This document shows, one piece after another, positions 8,661 to 17,829 of a stretch of 64,000 bases of DNA. The position numbers and the translations under genes are program-made. The notes under the pieces were generated by a model. It was not told the origin of the DNA. It did no database searches and was given only the letters and a program-made list of their open reading frames with translations. Positions within the stretch are counted from its first letter, which is position 1. Every line of letters begins with the position of its first letter. Source of the stretch: Pseudomonas chlororaphis (lineage in GTDB: Bacteria > Pseudomonadota > Gammaproteobacteria > Pseudomonadales > Pseudomonadaceae); assembly GCF_000783395.1 (NCBI RefSeq), contig NZ_JSFK01000004.1, positions 70,765-134,764 on the forward strand, in the 5' to 3' direction.

Positions 8661-10550
8661 ATGACCTCAGTAAACCAGTTCTGGCGCCGGGCGAAACTGC
8701 CTCTGGCAGTCAGTCTTGCCTCTTCGCTCGCCGGGCCCGCATTCGGCGTCAGTTTCAACGTCGGTGAAATCGAAGGCCAGTTCGACTCGTCCCTGTCGAT
8801 CGGTGCCAGTTGGTCTACTCAGAGCCCGAACAAGAACCTGATCGGCGTCAACAACGGCGGCCACGGCTTGTCGCAGACGTCCGACGATGGTCACGCCAAC
8901 TTCAAGAGCGGTGAAACCTTTTCGAAGATCTTCAAGGGCATCCATGACCTTGAACTGAAATACGGCGACACCGGCGTGTTCGTCCGTGGCAAATACTGGT
9001 ACGACTTCGAACTCAAGGATGAAAGCCGCGAGTTCAAGGACATCAGCGATTCGGGCCGCAAAGAGGGTGCCAAGTCGGCCGGCGGACAGATCCTCGACGC
9101 CTTCGTCTACCACAACTACGCAATCGCCGATCAGCCGGGTTCCGTGCGTCTGGGCAAGCAGGTGGTGAGCTGGGGTGAAAGTACCTTCATCGGCGGCGGT
9201 ATCAACTCGATCAACCCGATCGACGTTTCCGCGTTCCGTCGTCCCGGCGCCGAGATCAAGGAAGGCCTGATCCCGGTCAACATGTTCTACGTGTCCCAGA
9301 GCCTGACCGAAAACCTTTCGGCCGAAGCGTTCTATCAACTGGAATGGGACCAGACTGTCGTCGATAACTGCGGCACGTTCTTCTCGCAGCCGGACATCGT
9401 GGCCGACGGTTGCAACGACAACCTGCGCGTACTGAACAAGCGTTCGCAAATCCCGGCCATCGCCCTAGGGCCATTGGCGGCCAACGGTGTCAACGTCAAC
9501 GAAGAAGGCGTTCTGGTGCGCCGTGGTCCGGACCGCGATGCCCGTGACAGCGGCCAGTGGGGCGCGTCCTTCAAATACATGTACGAGCCGCTCGATACCG
9601 AGTTCGGCGCTTACTTCATGAACTACCACAGCCGTGCGCCGATCTTCAGCGCCACCGGTGCACCGCAATCGGTCTACAACACCGCGCGCGCGCTGCCGGG
9701 GCCGTTTGCCGCACTTGCACCACTGTTGGTCGCGGGCAACTCGAATTACTTCATCGAATATCCAGAAGACATTCGCCTCTACGGTCTGAGCTTCTCCACC
9801 ACCCTGCCTACCGGTACGGCGTGGAGCGGTGAGATCAGCTACCGTCCGAACGCGCCGGTACAACTGAACTCCACCGACATCCTGTTCGCCGGTGTGCGTC
9901 CGATCGGCGGCGCACTGACCAACGCTTCGATCCTCAATGGTGTGCCGGGTCAGGACCTGCACGGTTACGAGCGCAAGGAAATCACCCAGATCCAGACAAC
10001 GTTCACGCACTTCTTCGATCAGGTCATGGGCGCCAGCCGTCTGACCCTCGTCGGTGAAGTCGGTGCGACCTACGTCGGCGGGCTGGAAAGCCGTTCCGAC
10101 ATGCGTTATGGCCGCGATCCGGTGTACGGTCCGGGCGAGTTGCCGGCCACTGGCGGTGTGAATACCTGCGCGAACATTCTCAACGCCAGCACCATCAATG
10201 GTGCCGGGCCGGGTTCACCGCAGAACAACCGCAGCCGCAATTGCGACAACGACGGCTTCACCACCTCGATGTCGTGGGGCTACCGCGGCCGCGCGATCTG
10301 GGAATACAACGACGTCTTCGCCGGTGTGAACCTCAAGCCGAACGTGGCCTGGTCCCACGACGTCAGCGGTTACTCGCCAGGCCCTGGCGGCAACTTCGAA
10401 GAAGGTCGCAAAGCGGTCAGCCTGGGCGTCGACGCCGAGTACCAGAACACCTACACCGCGAGCCTGGCTTACACCAACTTCTTTGACGGCAAGTACACCA
10501 CTGTGGATGACCGCGACTTCGTTGCGCTCAGCTTCGGCGTGAACTTCTAA
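8661..10550 (+). CDS. DUF1302 family outer-membrane-type protein
   Basis: A 629-residue secreted protein of the DUF1302 family. The first ~30 residues form a signal peptide (WRRAKLP, a hydrophobic run, cleavage near PAFG). The rest is rich in alternating strands with aromatic and glycine residues and ends in an aromatic-rich strand finishing in F (FVALSFGVNF), as outer-membrane beta-barrels do. No enzyme motif is visible. The start at 8661 is chosen because it begins the signal peptide. The DUF1329 gene follows after 26 bp, so the two are probably cotranscribed. The pair is often found together; its substrate is not established to my knowledge. Confidence 0.88.
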   Translation: MTSVNQFWRRAKLPLAVSLASSLAGPAFGVSFNVGEIEGQFDSSLSIGASWSTQSPNKNLIGVNNGGHGLSQTSDDGHANFKSGETFSKIFKGIHDLELKYGDTGVFVRGKYWYDFELKDESREFKDISDSGRKEGAKSAGGQILDAFVYHNYAIADQPGSVRLGKQVVSWGESTFIGGGINSINPIDVSAFRRPGAEIKEGLIPVNMFYVSQSLTENLSAEAFYQLEWDQTVVDNCGTFFSQPDIVADGCNDNLRVLNKRSQIPAIALGPLAANGVNVNEEGVLVRRGPDRDARDSGQWGASFKYMYEPLDTEFGAYFMNYHSRAPIFSATGAPQSVYNTARALPGPFAALAPLLVAGNSNYFIEYPEDIRLYGLSFSTTLPTGTAWSGEISYRPNAPVQLNSTDILFAGVRPIGGALTNASILNGVPGQDLHGYERKEITQIQTTFTHFFDQVMGASRLTLVGEVGATYVGGLESRSDMRYGRDPVYGPGELPATGGVNTCANILNASTINGAGPGSPQNNRSRNCDNDGFTTSMSWGYRGRAIWEYNDVFAGVNLKPNVAWSHDVSGYSPGPGGNFEEGRKAVSLGVDAEYQNTYTASLAYTNFFDGKYTTVDDRDFVALSFGVNF

Positions 10551-10576
10551 GCACTGCATTCAGGACGAACGAATTT

Positions 10577-11941
10577 ATGAAAATAACAAAGAGTCTGTTC
10601 CACGCCGGTGTTCTGGGCCTGTCGCTGCTGGCGACAGGTGTCATGGCGGCGGTTCCCGCTGCCGAAGCGGACAAGCTGGGTAAAAGCCTGACCCCGATGG
10701 GCGCGGAAATGGCCGGCAACGCCGACAATTCGATCCCGGCGTGGAAGCCGCTGCCGAAAAATGCCGGCAGCGTCGATGCGCGTGGCTTCCTGTCCAACCC
10801 TTACGCCAGCGAACAACCGCTGTTCACCATCACCGCCAAGGATGTCGACAAGTACAAGGACAAGCTGGCGCCGGGTCAATACGCGATGTTCAAGCGTTAC
10901 CCGGAGACCTTCAAGATGCCGGTTTACCCGTCCCACCGTGGCGCAACCGTGCCGGATGACGTGTTCGCCGCCATCAAGAAAAACGCCACCACCACCAACC
11001 TGGTGTCCGGCGGCAACGGTCTGGAGAACTTCGACACGGCAGTGCCGTTCCCGATTCCGAAAAGTGGTGTGGAAGTCATCTGGAACCACATCACCCGCTA
11101 TCGCGGCGGCAGCGTGACCCGTCTGGTGACCCAGGCCACGCCGCAACCGAACGGCTCGTACAGCCTGGTGTACTTCCAGGATCAGTTCGTGTTCCGCGAC
11201 AAGATGAAGGACTACGATCCGGCGAACCCCGGCAACATCCTGTTCTACTTCAAGCAGAAAGTGACTGCGCCGGCGCGTCTGGCCGGTGGTGTGCTGTTGG
11301 TGCACGAAACCCTCGATCAGGTGAAGGAGCCACGTTCGGCGTGGGTCTACAACGCCGGCCAGCGTCGTGTGCGTCGTGCGCCACAAGTGTCCTATGACGG
11401 CCCGGGTACTGCGGCGGATGGCCTGCGTACCTCCGACAACCTCGACATGTTCAACGGTGCGCCGGATCGCTACGACTGGAAGCTTGAAGGCAAGAAAGAG
11501 ATGTACATCGCCTCCGACAGCTACAAGCTCGACGATCCGAAGCTGAAGTACGCCGACATCATCAAGGCCGGCCACATCAACCAGGACCTGGCGCGTTACG
11601 AGCTGCGTCGCGTCTGGCATGTGGTAGCAACCCTGAAGGAAGGTCAGCGTCACATCTACGCCAAGCGTGACTTCTACATCGACGAAGACACCTGGCAGGC
11701 AGCGGTGATCGACCATTACGACGGTCGTGGCCAACTGTGGCGCGTCGCTGAAGCACACGCGGAGAACTACTACGACAAACAAGTGCCGTGGTATGCCCTG
11801 GAAACCCTCTACGACCTGCAGTCCGGCCGCTATCTGGCACTGGGCATGAAGAACGAAGAGAAGAGTGCGTATGACTTCGGCTTCACTGCTACCACCAGCG
11901 ATTTCACCCCGGCCGCACTGCGTCAGGATGGTGTCCGCTAA
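10577..11941 (+). CDS. DUF1329 family periplasmic protein
   Basis: A 454-residue exported protein of the DUF1329 family, which has a LolA/LolB-like fold. A signal peptide covers about residues 1–25 (cleavage near VMAA). The mature part carries the family's early NPYASEQPLFTITAKD region and a YDWKLEGKKEMYI stretch. It lies 26 bp after the DUF1302 gene and is followed by a strong terminator, so the two form an operon. A role in moving a lipophilic compound to or from the outer membrane is a guess from the fold and from the acyl-CoA ligase neighbour. Confidence 0.88.
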   Translation: MKITKSLFHAGVLGLSLLATGVMAAVPAAEADKLGKSLTPMGAEMAGNADNSIPAWKPLPKNAGSVDARGFLSNPYASEQPLFTITAKDVDKYKDKLAPGQYAMFKRYPETFKMPVYPSHRGATVPDDVFAAIKKNATTTNLVSGGNGLENFDTAVPFPIPKSGVEVIWNHITRYRGGSVTRLVTQATPQPNGSYSLVYFQDQFVFRDKMKDYDPANPGNILFYFKQKVTAPARLAGGVLLVHETLDQVKEPRSAWVYNAGQRRVRRAPQVSYDGPGTAADGLRTSDNLDMFNGAPDRYDWKLEGKKEMYIASDSYKLDDPKLKYADIIKAGHINQDLARYELRRVWHVVATLKEGQRHIYAKRDFYIDEDTWQAAVIDHYDGRGQLWRVAEAHAENYYDKQVPWYALETLYDLQSGRYLALGMKNEEKSAYDFGFTATTSDFTPAALRQDGVR

Positions 11942-11971
11942 CCCGCTGTAAACCGAGGCCGCATCCTCGTG

Positions 11972-12004
11972 AAAACGCCCCGACTGGTTCGGGGCGTTTT
12001 TTTT
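11972..12004 (+). terminator. Rho-independent terminator after DUF1329 gene
   Basis: AACGCCCCGA and TCGGGGCGTT form a stem with a short loop, followed by eight T residues. It separates the DUF1302/DUF1329 operon from the LuxR gene. Confidence 0.92.
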
Positions 12005-12117
12005 GCCTGTAGCCTTTTTGTAGCCATTTGTAGCAGCAACCTTCATAACCGGTTCGTTTAAGGCTAGTCTGCGGACATCTGCAACGCCGCCAACAGCAAT
12101 TCGAACAAGAGCCGGCC

Positions 12118-14850
12118 ATGACTGATCTGTCCCCACTTCCGGGTCCCGCAAGTGTTGCCGTCGCGGCATTGGACGGGCGTTTTTTTCGCCCGCCATTACC
12201 TGACGGCTACGTGTTGCGACCACGTCTTTGCGAGCGCCTGCAGGCCGGGCTCGGTGGACGGCTGTTGCTGGTCAGCGCCCCCGCCGGGTTCGGCAAGAGT
12301 TCGCTGGCGGTGGAGTTCTGTCAGAGTCTGCCGGCGCACTGGCAAAGTCTTTGGCTGGGGCTGAGTCCTCGTGACAGCGACCCGGGGCGGTTTCTCGAAC
12401 GTTTGCTTGAAGGCTTGCAGGACTACTTTCCGCAACTGGGCAGTCGCGCACTCGGCCTGCTGAAAATGCGCCAACGCCATCAGCCATTTGCCTTCGAAGA
12501 ATGGCTCGACGGCCTGCTCGACGAACTGACCCTGCAACTCGATTCCGCCGCGCCACTGCTGCTGGTGCTCGACGATTACCATCTTGCCCAAGGCCCGGTG
12601 CTTGACCGTTGCCTGCAATTTTTCCTCAATCATCTGCCCGATGGGTTGCTGGTGATGGTCACCAGTCGCCAGCGCCCGGACTGGCATCTGGCGCGTTTGC
12701 GTCTGTCCCGGCAGTTGCTGGAGTTGCACGAGCAGGATCTGCGCCTGACCCACGACGAAGCCCTGACCTTGCTCGATCGCCACAGCAGCTCACTGCGCGG
12801 TGAAGCATTGGAAAACCTGATCCAGCGCAGTGAGGGCTGGGTCGCCGGTTTGCGTTTCTGGCTGCTGGCGGTTTCCGAAGCGGGCAGTGATGCGGCGCTG
12901 CCACAAGCGCTTAACGGCGGGGAAGGGTTGATCCGCGATTATCTGCTGGAAGAAGTCATCGATTGCCTGCCCGCCGAAGTACAGGCCTTTCTCTACGACA
13001 CCGCACCGCAAGAGCGTTTTTGCAGCGAACTGTGCGATGCCGTGCGCGAAGCCCATGACAGCGCCGAGATCCTGCGTTTTCTGCTGGCGCATCAGGTGTT
13101 TCTGGTGCCGCTGGACGAGCACGGTCACTGGTATCGCTATCACCATCTGTTCTCGGATCTGTTGCGCAGCCGGCCGATCGCGCAAGCGATGGTGCCGACA
13201 GCCACGCTGCACCTGCGCGCCTGTCGCTGGTTCAACGCGCAGGGGCTGCTCGATGAGGCGGTCGAGCAGGCGTTGCGCGCCGGTCACCTCGATGTCGCCG
13301 CGAACCTGGTGCAGAACCTTTCCGAGGAGCAACTGCTGGCCGAGCAAAACGTCGGCATGCTGCTGCGCTGGAAAATGGATTTGCCGGACAGCCTGTTGAT
13401 CAGCACGCCGCGCTTGATCGTGCTTTACAGTTGGGCGCTGGGGCTGGCCTGTCAGCTCGATGCCGCCGAAGAATTGTCCAGTCATCTGAGCCGTTTCCTG
13501 CCGGCGCCATCGGCCACGGCGCAAAAGTCGATGCTGGCGCAATGGCTAGCGTTGAGCGGGATCATCGCTCGAGGTCGTGGGCATCGGGAGTTGACGATCA
13601 GATATTGCAGCGAGGCCCTGGAAAGCCTGCCGGCCAAACGTTATGGCCAACGGCTGATGTGTTTATCGACCCTGTCCAATCTGGCCATTGCTGATGGCGA
13701 TCTGTGGCGCGCACGCGGTCTTAACCGTGAATCCCTTGAACTGGCGCAACGGGTCGGCAATCCGCTGTTCGAAGCTTTGGCCCATTACGACCGTGCACGG
13801 GTGTTGCAATCGCGTGGCGAAATTCTGCGCGCACTCGATGAAGTGCATCAGGGCCTGGAGCGCCTGCGTGGCTTGTCGCCACAACGTCTGTACGCGGTGC
13901 GCGCTCGGCTGACGTTGTATGAGGGTTTTCTGTTGGCCATGCGCTTGCAGCCTCAGGCGGCACGCGTGCGGTTGTTGGCCGGAATCGGCGAGGCACGCGC
14001 CTGTCGCGATATCAGCGTGTTGATCGGCCACTGTGTGATCGCGCGTCTGGACGGCAGCAGTGGCGATTTCGCCAAGGCTTTTGCCGAACTAGCTGAAGCC
14101 GAACGCCTGATGCACATCTGGGATGTGCCGCCGATCTACTATCTGGCGATGATCACGCTGGTCAAATGTGAACTGTGGCTGGCGCAGGGCCGAACCGATC
14201 TGGCCGAAGCGTGGCTGGCACGGTTGGGTCAGACTTACACCGGCGAGCGCGCTGCCGCACCGCCAGAGTTTCATCCGCAACTGCCGCTGCATGTGGAACT
14301 GCAACAAGCGCTGCTCGACCTGATTCAAGGGCAACCGATGCTCGCCGAAGGGCGGTTGAATGTGTTGCATGAGAATGGACAGCAAACCGGGCGGCAATTG
14401 CTTAGCGTGATGGCGTTGACGCAGAAGGTGGCGTTGCTGCTGGTGGGTGGGCGTGAGCCGGAGGCCAGAAAAACACTGAGTCAGGCGCTGGAGGCGGCGG
14501 CCGGAGGCGTGCTGCAGCCGTTCGATGTGTTGATGAAAGAACATGCCGACTGGTTACGCGGACAGTTAAAGGCTTCACCAGCGTTGGCGGGGCAACAGTT
14601 ACTGGAACACTTTCCACCAGCCACAACCCGACCAGCCGTCGAGTCCGCCCCCACCGAACAACTCAGTAGCCGCGAACTCGCGGTACTGCGCCTGATCGCC
14701 CAAGGCTGCTCAAATCAGGAGATCAGCGAGCAGCTATTCATTTCCCTGCACACCGTGAAAACCCACGCCAGCCATATCAACAGCAAGTTGGGGGTTGAAC
14801 GGCGGACGCAAGCAGTGGCGCGGGCCAAAGAACTGGGGTTAATGATCTAG
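12118..14850 (+). CDS. MalT-like LuxR family transcriptional regulator
   Basis: A 910-residue ATP-dependent transcription activator of the MalT/LAL type. A Walker A loop SAPAGFGKSS is near residues 55–64 and a Walker B-like LLLVLDDYH near 144–152. A long helical-repeat (TPR-like) sensor region spans about 380–820, and a C-terminal LuxR helix-turn-helix lies at about 845–905 (SRELAVLRLIAQGCSNQEI). Such proteins bind an inducer and multimerise with ATP. Following the DUF1302/DUF1329 operon in the same direction, it is the likely regulator of that operon and perhaps of the acyl-CoA ligase. Confidence 0.92.
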   Translation: MTDLSPLPGPASVAVAALDGRFFRPPLPDGYVLRPRLCERLQAGLGGRLLLVSAPAGFGKSSLAVEFCQSLPAHWQSLWLGLSPRDSDPGRFLERLLEGLQDYFPQLGSRALGLLKMRQRHQPFAFEEWLDGLLDELTLQLDSAAPLLLVLDDYHLAQGPVLDRCLQFFLNHLPDGLLVMVTSRQRPDWHLARLRLSRQLLELHEQDLRLTHDEALTLLDRHSSSLRGEALENLIQRSEGWVAGLRFWLLAVSEAGSDAALPQALNGGEGLIRDYLLEEVIDCLPAEVQAFLYDTAPQERFCSELCDAVREAHDSAEILRFLLAHQVFLVPLDEHGHWYRYHHLFSDLLRSRPIAQAMVPTATLHLRACRWFNAQGLLDEAVEQALRAGHLDVAANLVQNLSEEQLLAEQNVGMLLRWKMDLPDSLLISTPRLIVLYSWALGLACQLDAAEELSSHLSRFLPAPSATAQKSMLAQWLALSGIIARGRGHRELTIRYCSEALESLPAKRYGQRLMCLSTLSNLAIADGDLWRARGLNRESLELAQRVGNPLFEALAHYDRARVLQSRGEILRALDEVHQGLERLRGLSPQRLYAVRARLTLYEGFLLAMRLQPQAARVRLLAGIGEARACRDISVLIGHCVIARLDGSSGDFAKAFAELAEAERLMHIWDVPPIYYLAMITLVKCELWLAQGRTDLAEAWLARLGQTYTGERAAAPPEFHPQLPLHVELQQALLDLIQGQPMLAEGRLNVLHENGQQTGRQLLSVMALTQKVALLLVGGREPEARKTLSQALEAAAGGVLQPFDVLMKEHADWLRGQLKASPALAGQQLLEHFPPATTRPAVESAPTEQLSSRELAVLRLIAQGCSNQEISEQLFISLHTVKTHASHINSKLGVERRTQAVARAKELGLMI

Positions 14851-14913
14851 CGACGGTAAAATCCCGGTTTGTCCGGTTCCGACCGTTGTTGACTATTTTT
14901 CCAGGATTTCTCC

Positions 14914-15558
14914 ATGACCGTTCCAGGCTCAGCGCTGATCCGCGAAACCTTCCCCGTCGGCCCGCTTCAGTGCAACTGCACGATCATCGGCGATCCGGTC
15001 ACCAAGAAGGCCATCGTCGTCGACCCGGGTGGCAACCCCGACCTGATCATGGCGCGCCTCGATGCGCATGGACTGAAAGTCGTCAGCATCATCCACACCC
15101 ACGCGCATCTCGATCACTTCCTCGCTTCGGGGCAGATGAAGGAAAAAACCGGCGCGACCCTACATTTGCACAAGGAGGACCAGTTTCTTTGGGACAACCT
15201 CGAAATGCAGTGCCAGATGTTCGGTGTGCCATACACTCCGGTGCCATCGCCAGATCGCTGGTTGAGCGACGATGAAGAACTGGCCTGTGGTTGCGGCGTT
15301 GCCCTGCATACGCCGGGACATACACCCGGTTCCATGAGCTTTTGGTTTTCCGAGGCTAAGCTGTTGATTGCCGGCGACACGTTGTTTCGTCGCGGCGTAG
15401 GGCGCACGGATTTGTGGGGCGGCGATCAGGCGGCCATCGTGCGTTCGATCAAGCAGCGGCTATATACGCTGGACGAGGATGCGACCGTGGTGACCGGTCA
15501 CGGGCCGGATACGCGTCTGGGTGATGAAATGCGCGAGAACCCGTTTGTGCGCGCCTAA
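14914..15558 (+). CDS. MBL-fold metallohydrolase (glyoxalase II-like)
   Basis: A 214-residue metallo-beta-lactamase-fold hydrolase. The metal-binding HTHAHLDH motif is near residues 66–73, further ligands are the histidine in TPGHTPGS near 130–137 and the aspartate in IAGDTLF near 152–158, and VTGHGPDT near 193–200 supplies the last histidine. Length and motifs resemble the small YcbL/GloC group, which can hydrolyse glutathione thioesters such as S-lactoylglutathione. The exact substrate is unproven. Confidence 0.9.
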   Translation: MTVPGSALIRETFPVGPLQCNCTIIGDPVTKKAIVVDPGGNPDLIMARLDAHGLKVVSIIHTHAHLDHFLASGQMKEKTGATLHLHKEDQFLWDNLEMQCQMFGVPYTPVPSPDRWLSDDEELACGCGVALHTPGHTPGSMSFWFSEAKLLIAGDTLFRRGVGRTDLWGGDQAAIVRSIKQRLYTLDEDATVVTGHGPDTRLGDEMRENPFVRA

Positions 15559-15675
15559 ATATTTTGTCACGAGTGCCCGGCGGAATTTTTGTGCATTGTC
15601 ACGATCAAACGCCCGCGCAGGTCCATTAGCCAATTGGGCCGCTGCACCACAGAATGCAAAAACCAGGAGCTCTCC

Positions 15676-16413
15676 ATGTTCACCAAGCGTCGTTTGATTA
15701 TTGTCGCTACTGCCGTGGCCTTGCTGTCCGGCTGCGCCTCGCCTAACCCGTATGACAATCAGGGCCAGGCCGACGGTGGCTCGCAAGGCATGAGCAAAAC
15801 CGCCAAGTATGGTGGCCTCGGTGCCCTGGCCGGTGCGCTCGCCGGTGCGGCCATCGACCACAACAACCGCGGCAAGGGTGCCCTGATCGGTGCTGCGGTG
15901 GTCGGTGCTTCCGCTGCCGGTTACGGTTACTACGCCGACCAGCAGGAAAAGAAACTGCGCGCGAGCATGGCCAACACTGGCGTTGAAGTGCAGCGCCAGG
16001 GCGATCAGATCAAGCTGATCATGCCGGGCAACATCACATTCGCTACCGATTCGGCGAACATCGCCTCCAGCTTCTATCAGCCGCTGAACAACCTTGCGGG
16101 CTCGTTGAAAGAGTTCAGCCAGAACCAGATCGAAATCGTTGGCTACACCGACAGCACGGGCAGCCGCCAGCACAACATGGACCTGTCCCAGCGTCGTGCG
16201 CAGAGCGTGGCAACCTACCTGACCTCGCAAGGTGTCAGCGGTGCCAACCTGTCGGCCCGTGGCGCCGGTCCGGATAACCCGATAGCCAGCAACGGTGACG
16301 TCAATGGCCGGGCGCAGAACCGTCGGGTTGAAGTCAACCTGAAGGCGATTCCGGGTCAGCAGTATGGTGGTCAGCAGCAACAGCAGCCGGGTACGGTGCA
16401 ACAGTATCCGTAA
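15676..16413 (+). CDS. OmpA family lipoprotein (YiaD-like)
   Basis: A 245-residue outer-membrane lipoprotein. The signal peptide ends in a lipobox LLSGC with the acylated cysteine near residue 21. A glycine-zipper segment follows at about 45–95, then a C-terminal OmpA peptidoglycan-binding domain at about 115–225 with the IVGYTDSTG and NRRVEV signatures. A Gln-rich tail ends the protein. The start at 15676 is taken because it begins the lipoprotein signal and has GGAGC upstream. It probably anchors the outer membrane to peptidoglycan. Confidence 0.92.
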   Translation: MFTKRRLIIVATAVALLSGCASPNPYDNQGQADGGSQGMSKTAKYGGLGALAGALAGAAIDHNNRGKGALIGAAVVGASAAGYGYYADQQEKKLRASMANTGVEVQRQGDQIKLIMPGNITFATDSANIASSFYQPLNNLAGSLKEFSQNQIEIVGYTDSTGSRQHNMDLSQRRAQSVATYLTSQGVSGANLSARGAGPDNPIASNGDVNGRAQNRRVEVNLKAIPGQQYGGQQQQQPGTVQQYP

Positions 16414-16431
16414 GCGCTTGCCCGAATGAAG

Positions 16432-16463
16432 AAATGCCCGGTCCTGTGATCGGGCATTTTTTT
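16432..16463 (+). terminator. Rho-independent terminator after OmpA-type lipoprotein
   Basis: AAATGCCCG and CGGGCATTT form the stem and a T-run follows, 18 bases after the stop codon. Confidence 0.9.
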
Positions 16464-16479
16464 GTCCGGCCTGTGCCGG

Positions 16480-16507
16480 CCCCTTCGCGAGCAAGCTCGC
16501 GAAGGGG
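16480..16507. repeat. REP-like palindrome
   Basis: CCCCTTCGCGAGC and GCTCGCGAAGGGG form a 13-bp perfect stem with an AA loop, the typical core of a Pseudomonas REP element, between two convergent terminators. Confidence 0.85.
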
Positions 16508-16542
16508 GCATAACAATCAGCCACAAATCATCGGATACAAAA

Positions 16543-16574
16543 AAGCCCCCGGACACATCACTGTCCGGGGGCTT
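16543..16574 (-). terminator. Terminator of the yhcB gene
   Basis: AAGCCCCCGGACA and TGTCCGGGGGCTT form a 13-bp stem. T-runs exist on both strands, so it could work in both directions. Confidence 0.9.
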
Positions 16575-16596
16575 TTTATTTGTCAGCGAAGACTGA

Positions 16597-17031
16597 TTAC
16601 TTCTTCAGACCATAGTGCTCATCGAGCATGCCCGGCGAGTTCGGGGTCTTCGGTGCATAGTCGCGTGGCGGCTCCTGATCGCGCGGTGGCGTCAGGCGTT
16701 CGCGTGGCGCGACTGCCGCGTCGGCGTGCAGGGCAGCGATCAGGCGCTGGCGGGTCTGCTCGTCCAGGGCCAGACGATTGGCGCCCTCGGCGAGATGATC
16801 CTGCACTTCCTGATAGCTCTGGGTCAGCTTCTTGACCAGCATCGCGGTGCTGTTGAAGTGGGTGACCACCTCGTTTTGATAACTGTCGAAACGCTCCTGG
16901 ATATCATCCAGTTGACGCTGCGTACGGCTCGGCGCGGCGTTCGGCGCAACGCGCGCGATCAGGAATCCAATGGCGACACCCACAACCAGGGCAAGAGTCG
17001 GTAACAACCAAACTAAGAGCGAGTGTTCCAC
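16597..17031 (-). CDS. YhcB/DUF1043 family inner-membrane protein
   Basis: A 144-residue protein with one N-terminal membrane helix (about residues 5–25) followed by a coiled-coil region to about residue 95 and a proline/charge-rich tail. This matches the YhcB (ZapG) family, which links cell-envelope growth and division in Enterobacteria. It is convergent to the lipoprotein gene and divergent from the hydrolase gene. Confidence 0.88.
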   Translation of the reverse strand: MEHSLLVWLLPTLALVVGVAIGFLIARVAPNAAPSRTQRQLDDIQERFDSYQNEVVTHFNSTAMLVKKLTQSYQEVQDHLAEGANRLALDEQTRQRLIAALHADAAVAPRERLTPPRDQEPPRDYAPKTPNSPGMLDEHYGLKK

Positions 17032-17175
17032 GAGTCCTTCCTCTATAAACGGCTTTGCTTTACGTTAACGGCTCGAACCTGCGCTGTATACCGCGATTCA
17101 CTCGCAATAGATTGGCACAGACAATTTGCTAGACGAGTCGACCCGATTCGAGGTCACGGAGTTCCTTCCTTGCTG

Positions 17176-17805
17176 ATGCGTGAAACCCCTGTAGTGATTG
17201 ACGGCCCGGTGGGTCAACTTGAGTCTCTGTACCTGGATAACGAGCAGCCAATCGGCATCGCGCTGATCTGCCATCCGAACCCGGTGCAGGGCGGCACCAT
17301 GCTCAACAAGGTCGTCTCGACCCTGCAGCGCACCGCGCGCGACGCTGGTCTGATCACCCTGCGCTTCAACTATCGCGGCGTCGGCGCCAGTGAAGGTAGC
17401 CACGACATGGGCACCGGTGAAGTCGACGACGCTCAAGCCGCCGCAGCATGGCTACGGGAAAAACACCCGGATCTGCCGCTGACCCTGTTCGGTTTCTCCT
17501 TCGGCGGATTTGTTGCAGCAAGTCTCGGCGGCCGTCTCGAAGCCCAGGGCGTGCAGCTCAAGCACCTGTTCATGGTCGCGCCAGCGGTGATGCGTCTGGG
17601 CGAACAGGATCAACTCCCGCAGCAGGGTGAACTCACGGTGATCCAGCCAGAAACCGACGAAGTCATCGATCCACAGCTGGTTTACGACTGGTCGGAAAAA
17701 CTCCAGCGCCCCCATGAGCTGCTGAAAGTGGCAGAATGCGGACACTTTTTTCATGGCAAGCTGACCGATCTCAAGGATCTGATCCTGCCGCGTCTCTCGA
17801 ATTGA
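17176..17805 (+). CDS. Alpha/beta hydrolase
   Basis: A 209-residue serine hydrolase with the alpha/beta fold. The nucleophile elbow is FGFSFGG (near residues 101–107), an RFNYRGVGASEG oxyanion/loop region is near 60–71, and the late histidine in AECGHFFHG is near 187–195. The ORF is open back to 17023, but the family start MRETPVVIDG at 17176 is preferred. A GGAG at 17158–17161 sits 14 bases before this ATG and only 8 before an in-frame TTG at 17170, so TTG may be the real start. It directly precedes trpS and may be cotranscribed with it. The substrate is unknown. Confidence 0.87.
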   Translation: MRETPVVIDGPVGQLESLYLDNEQPIGIALICHPNPVQGGTMLNKVVSTLQRTARDAGLITLRFNYRGVGASEGSHDMGTGEVDDAQAAAAWLREKHPDLPLTLFGFSFGGFVAASLGGRLEAQGVQLKHLFMVAPAVMRLGEQDQLPQQGELTVIQPETDEVIDPQLVYDWSEKLQRPHELLKVAECGHFFHGKLTDLKDLILPRLSN

Positions 17806-17829
17806 TTGCAGTCTGACAAGCGATTACCC

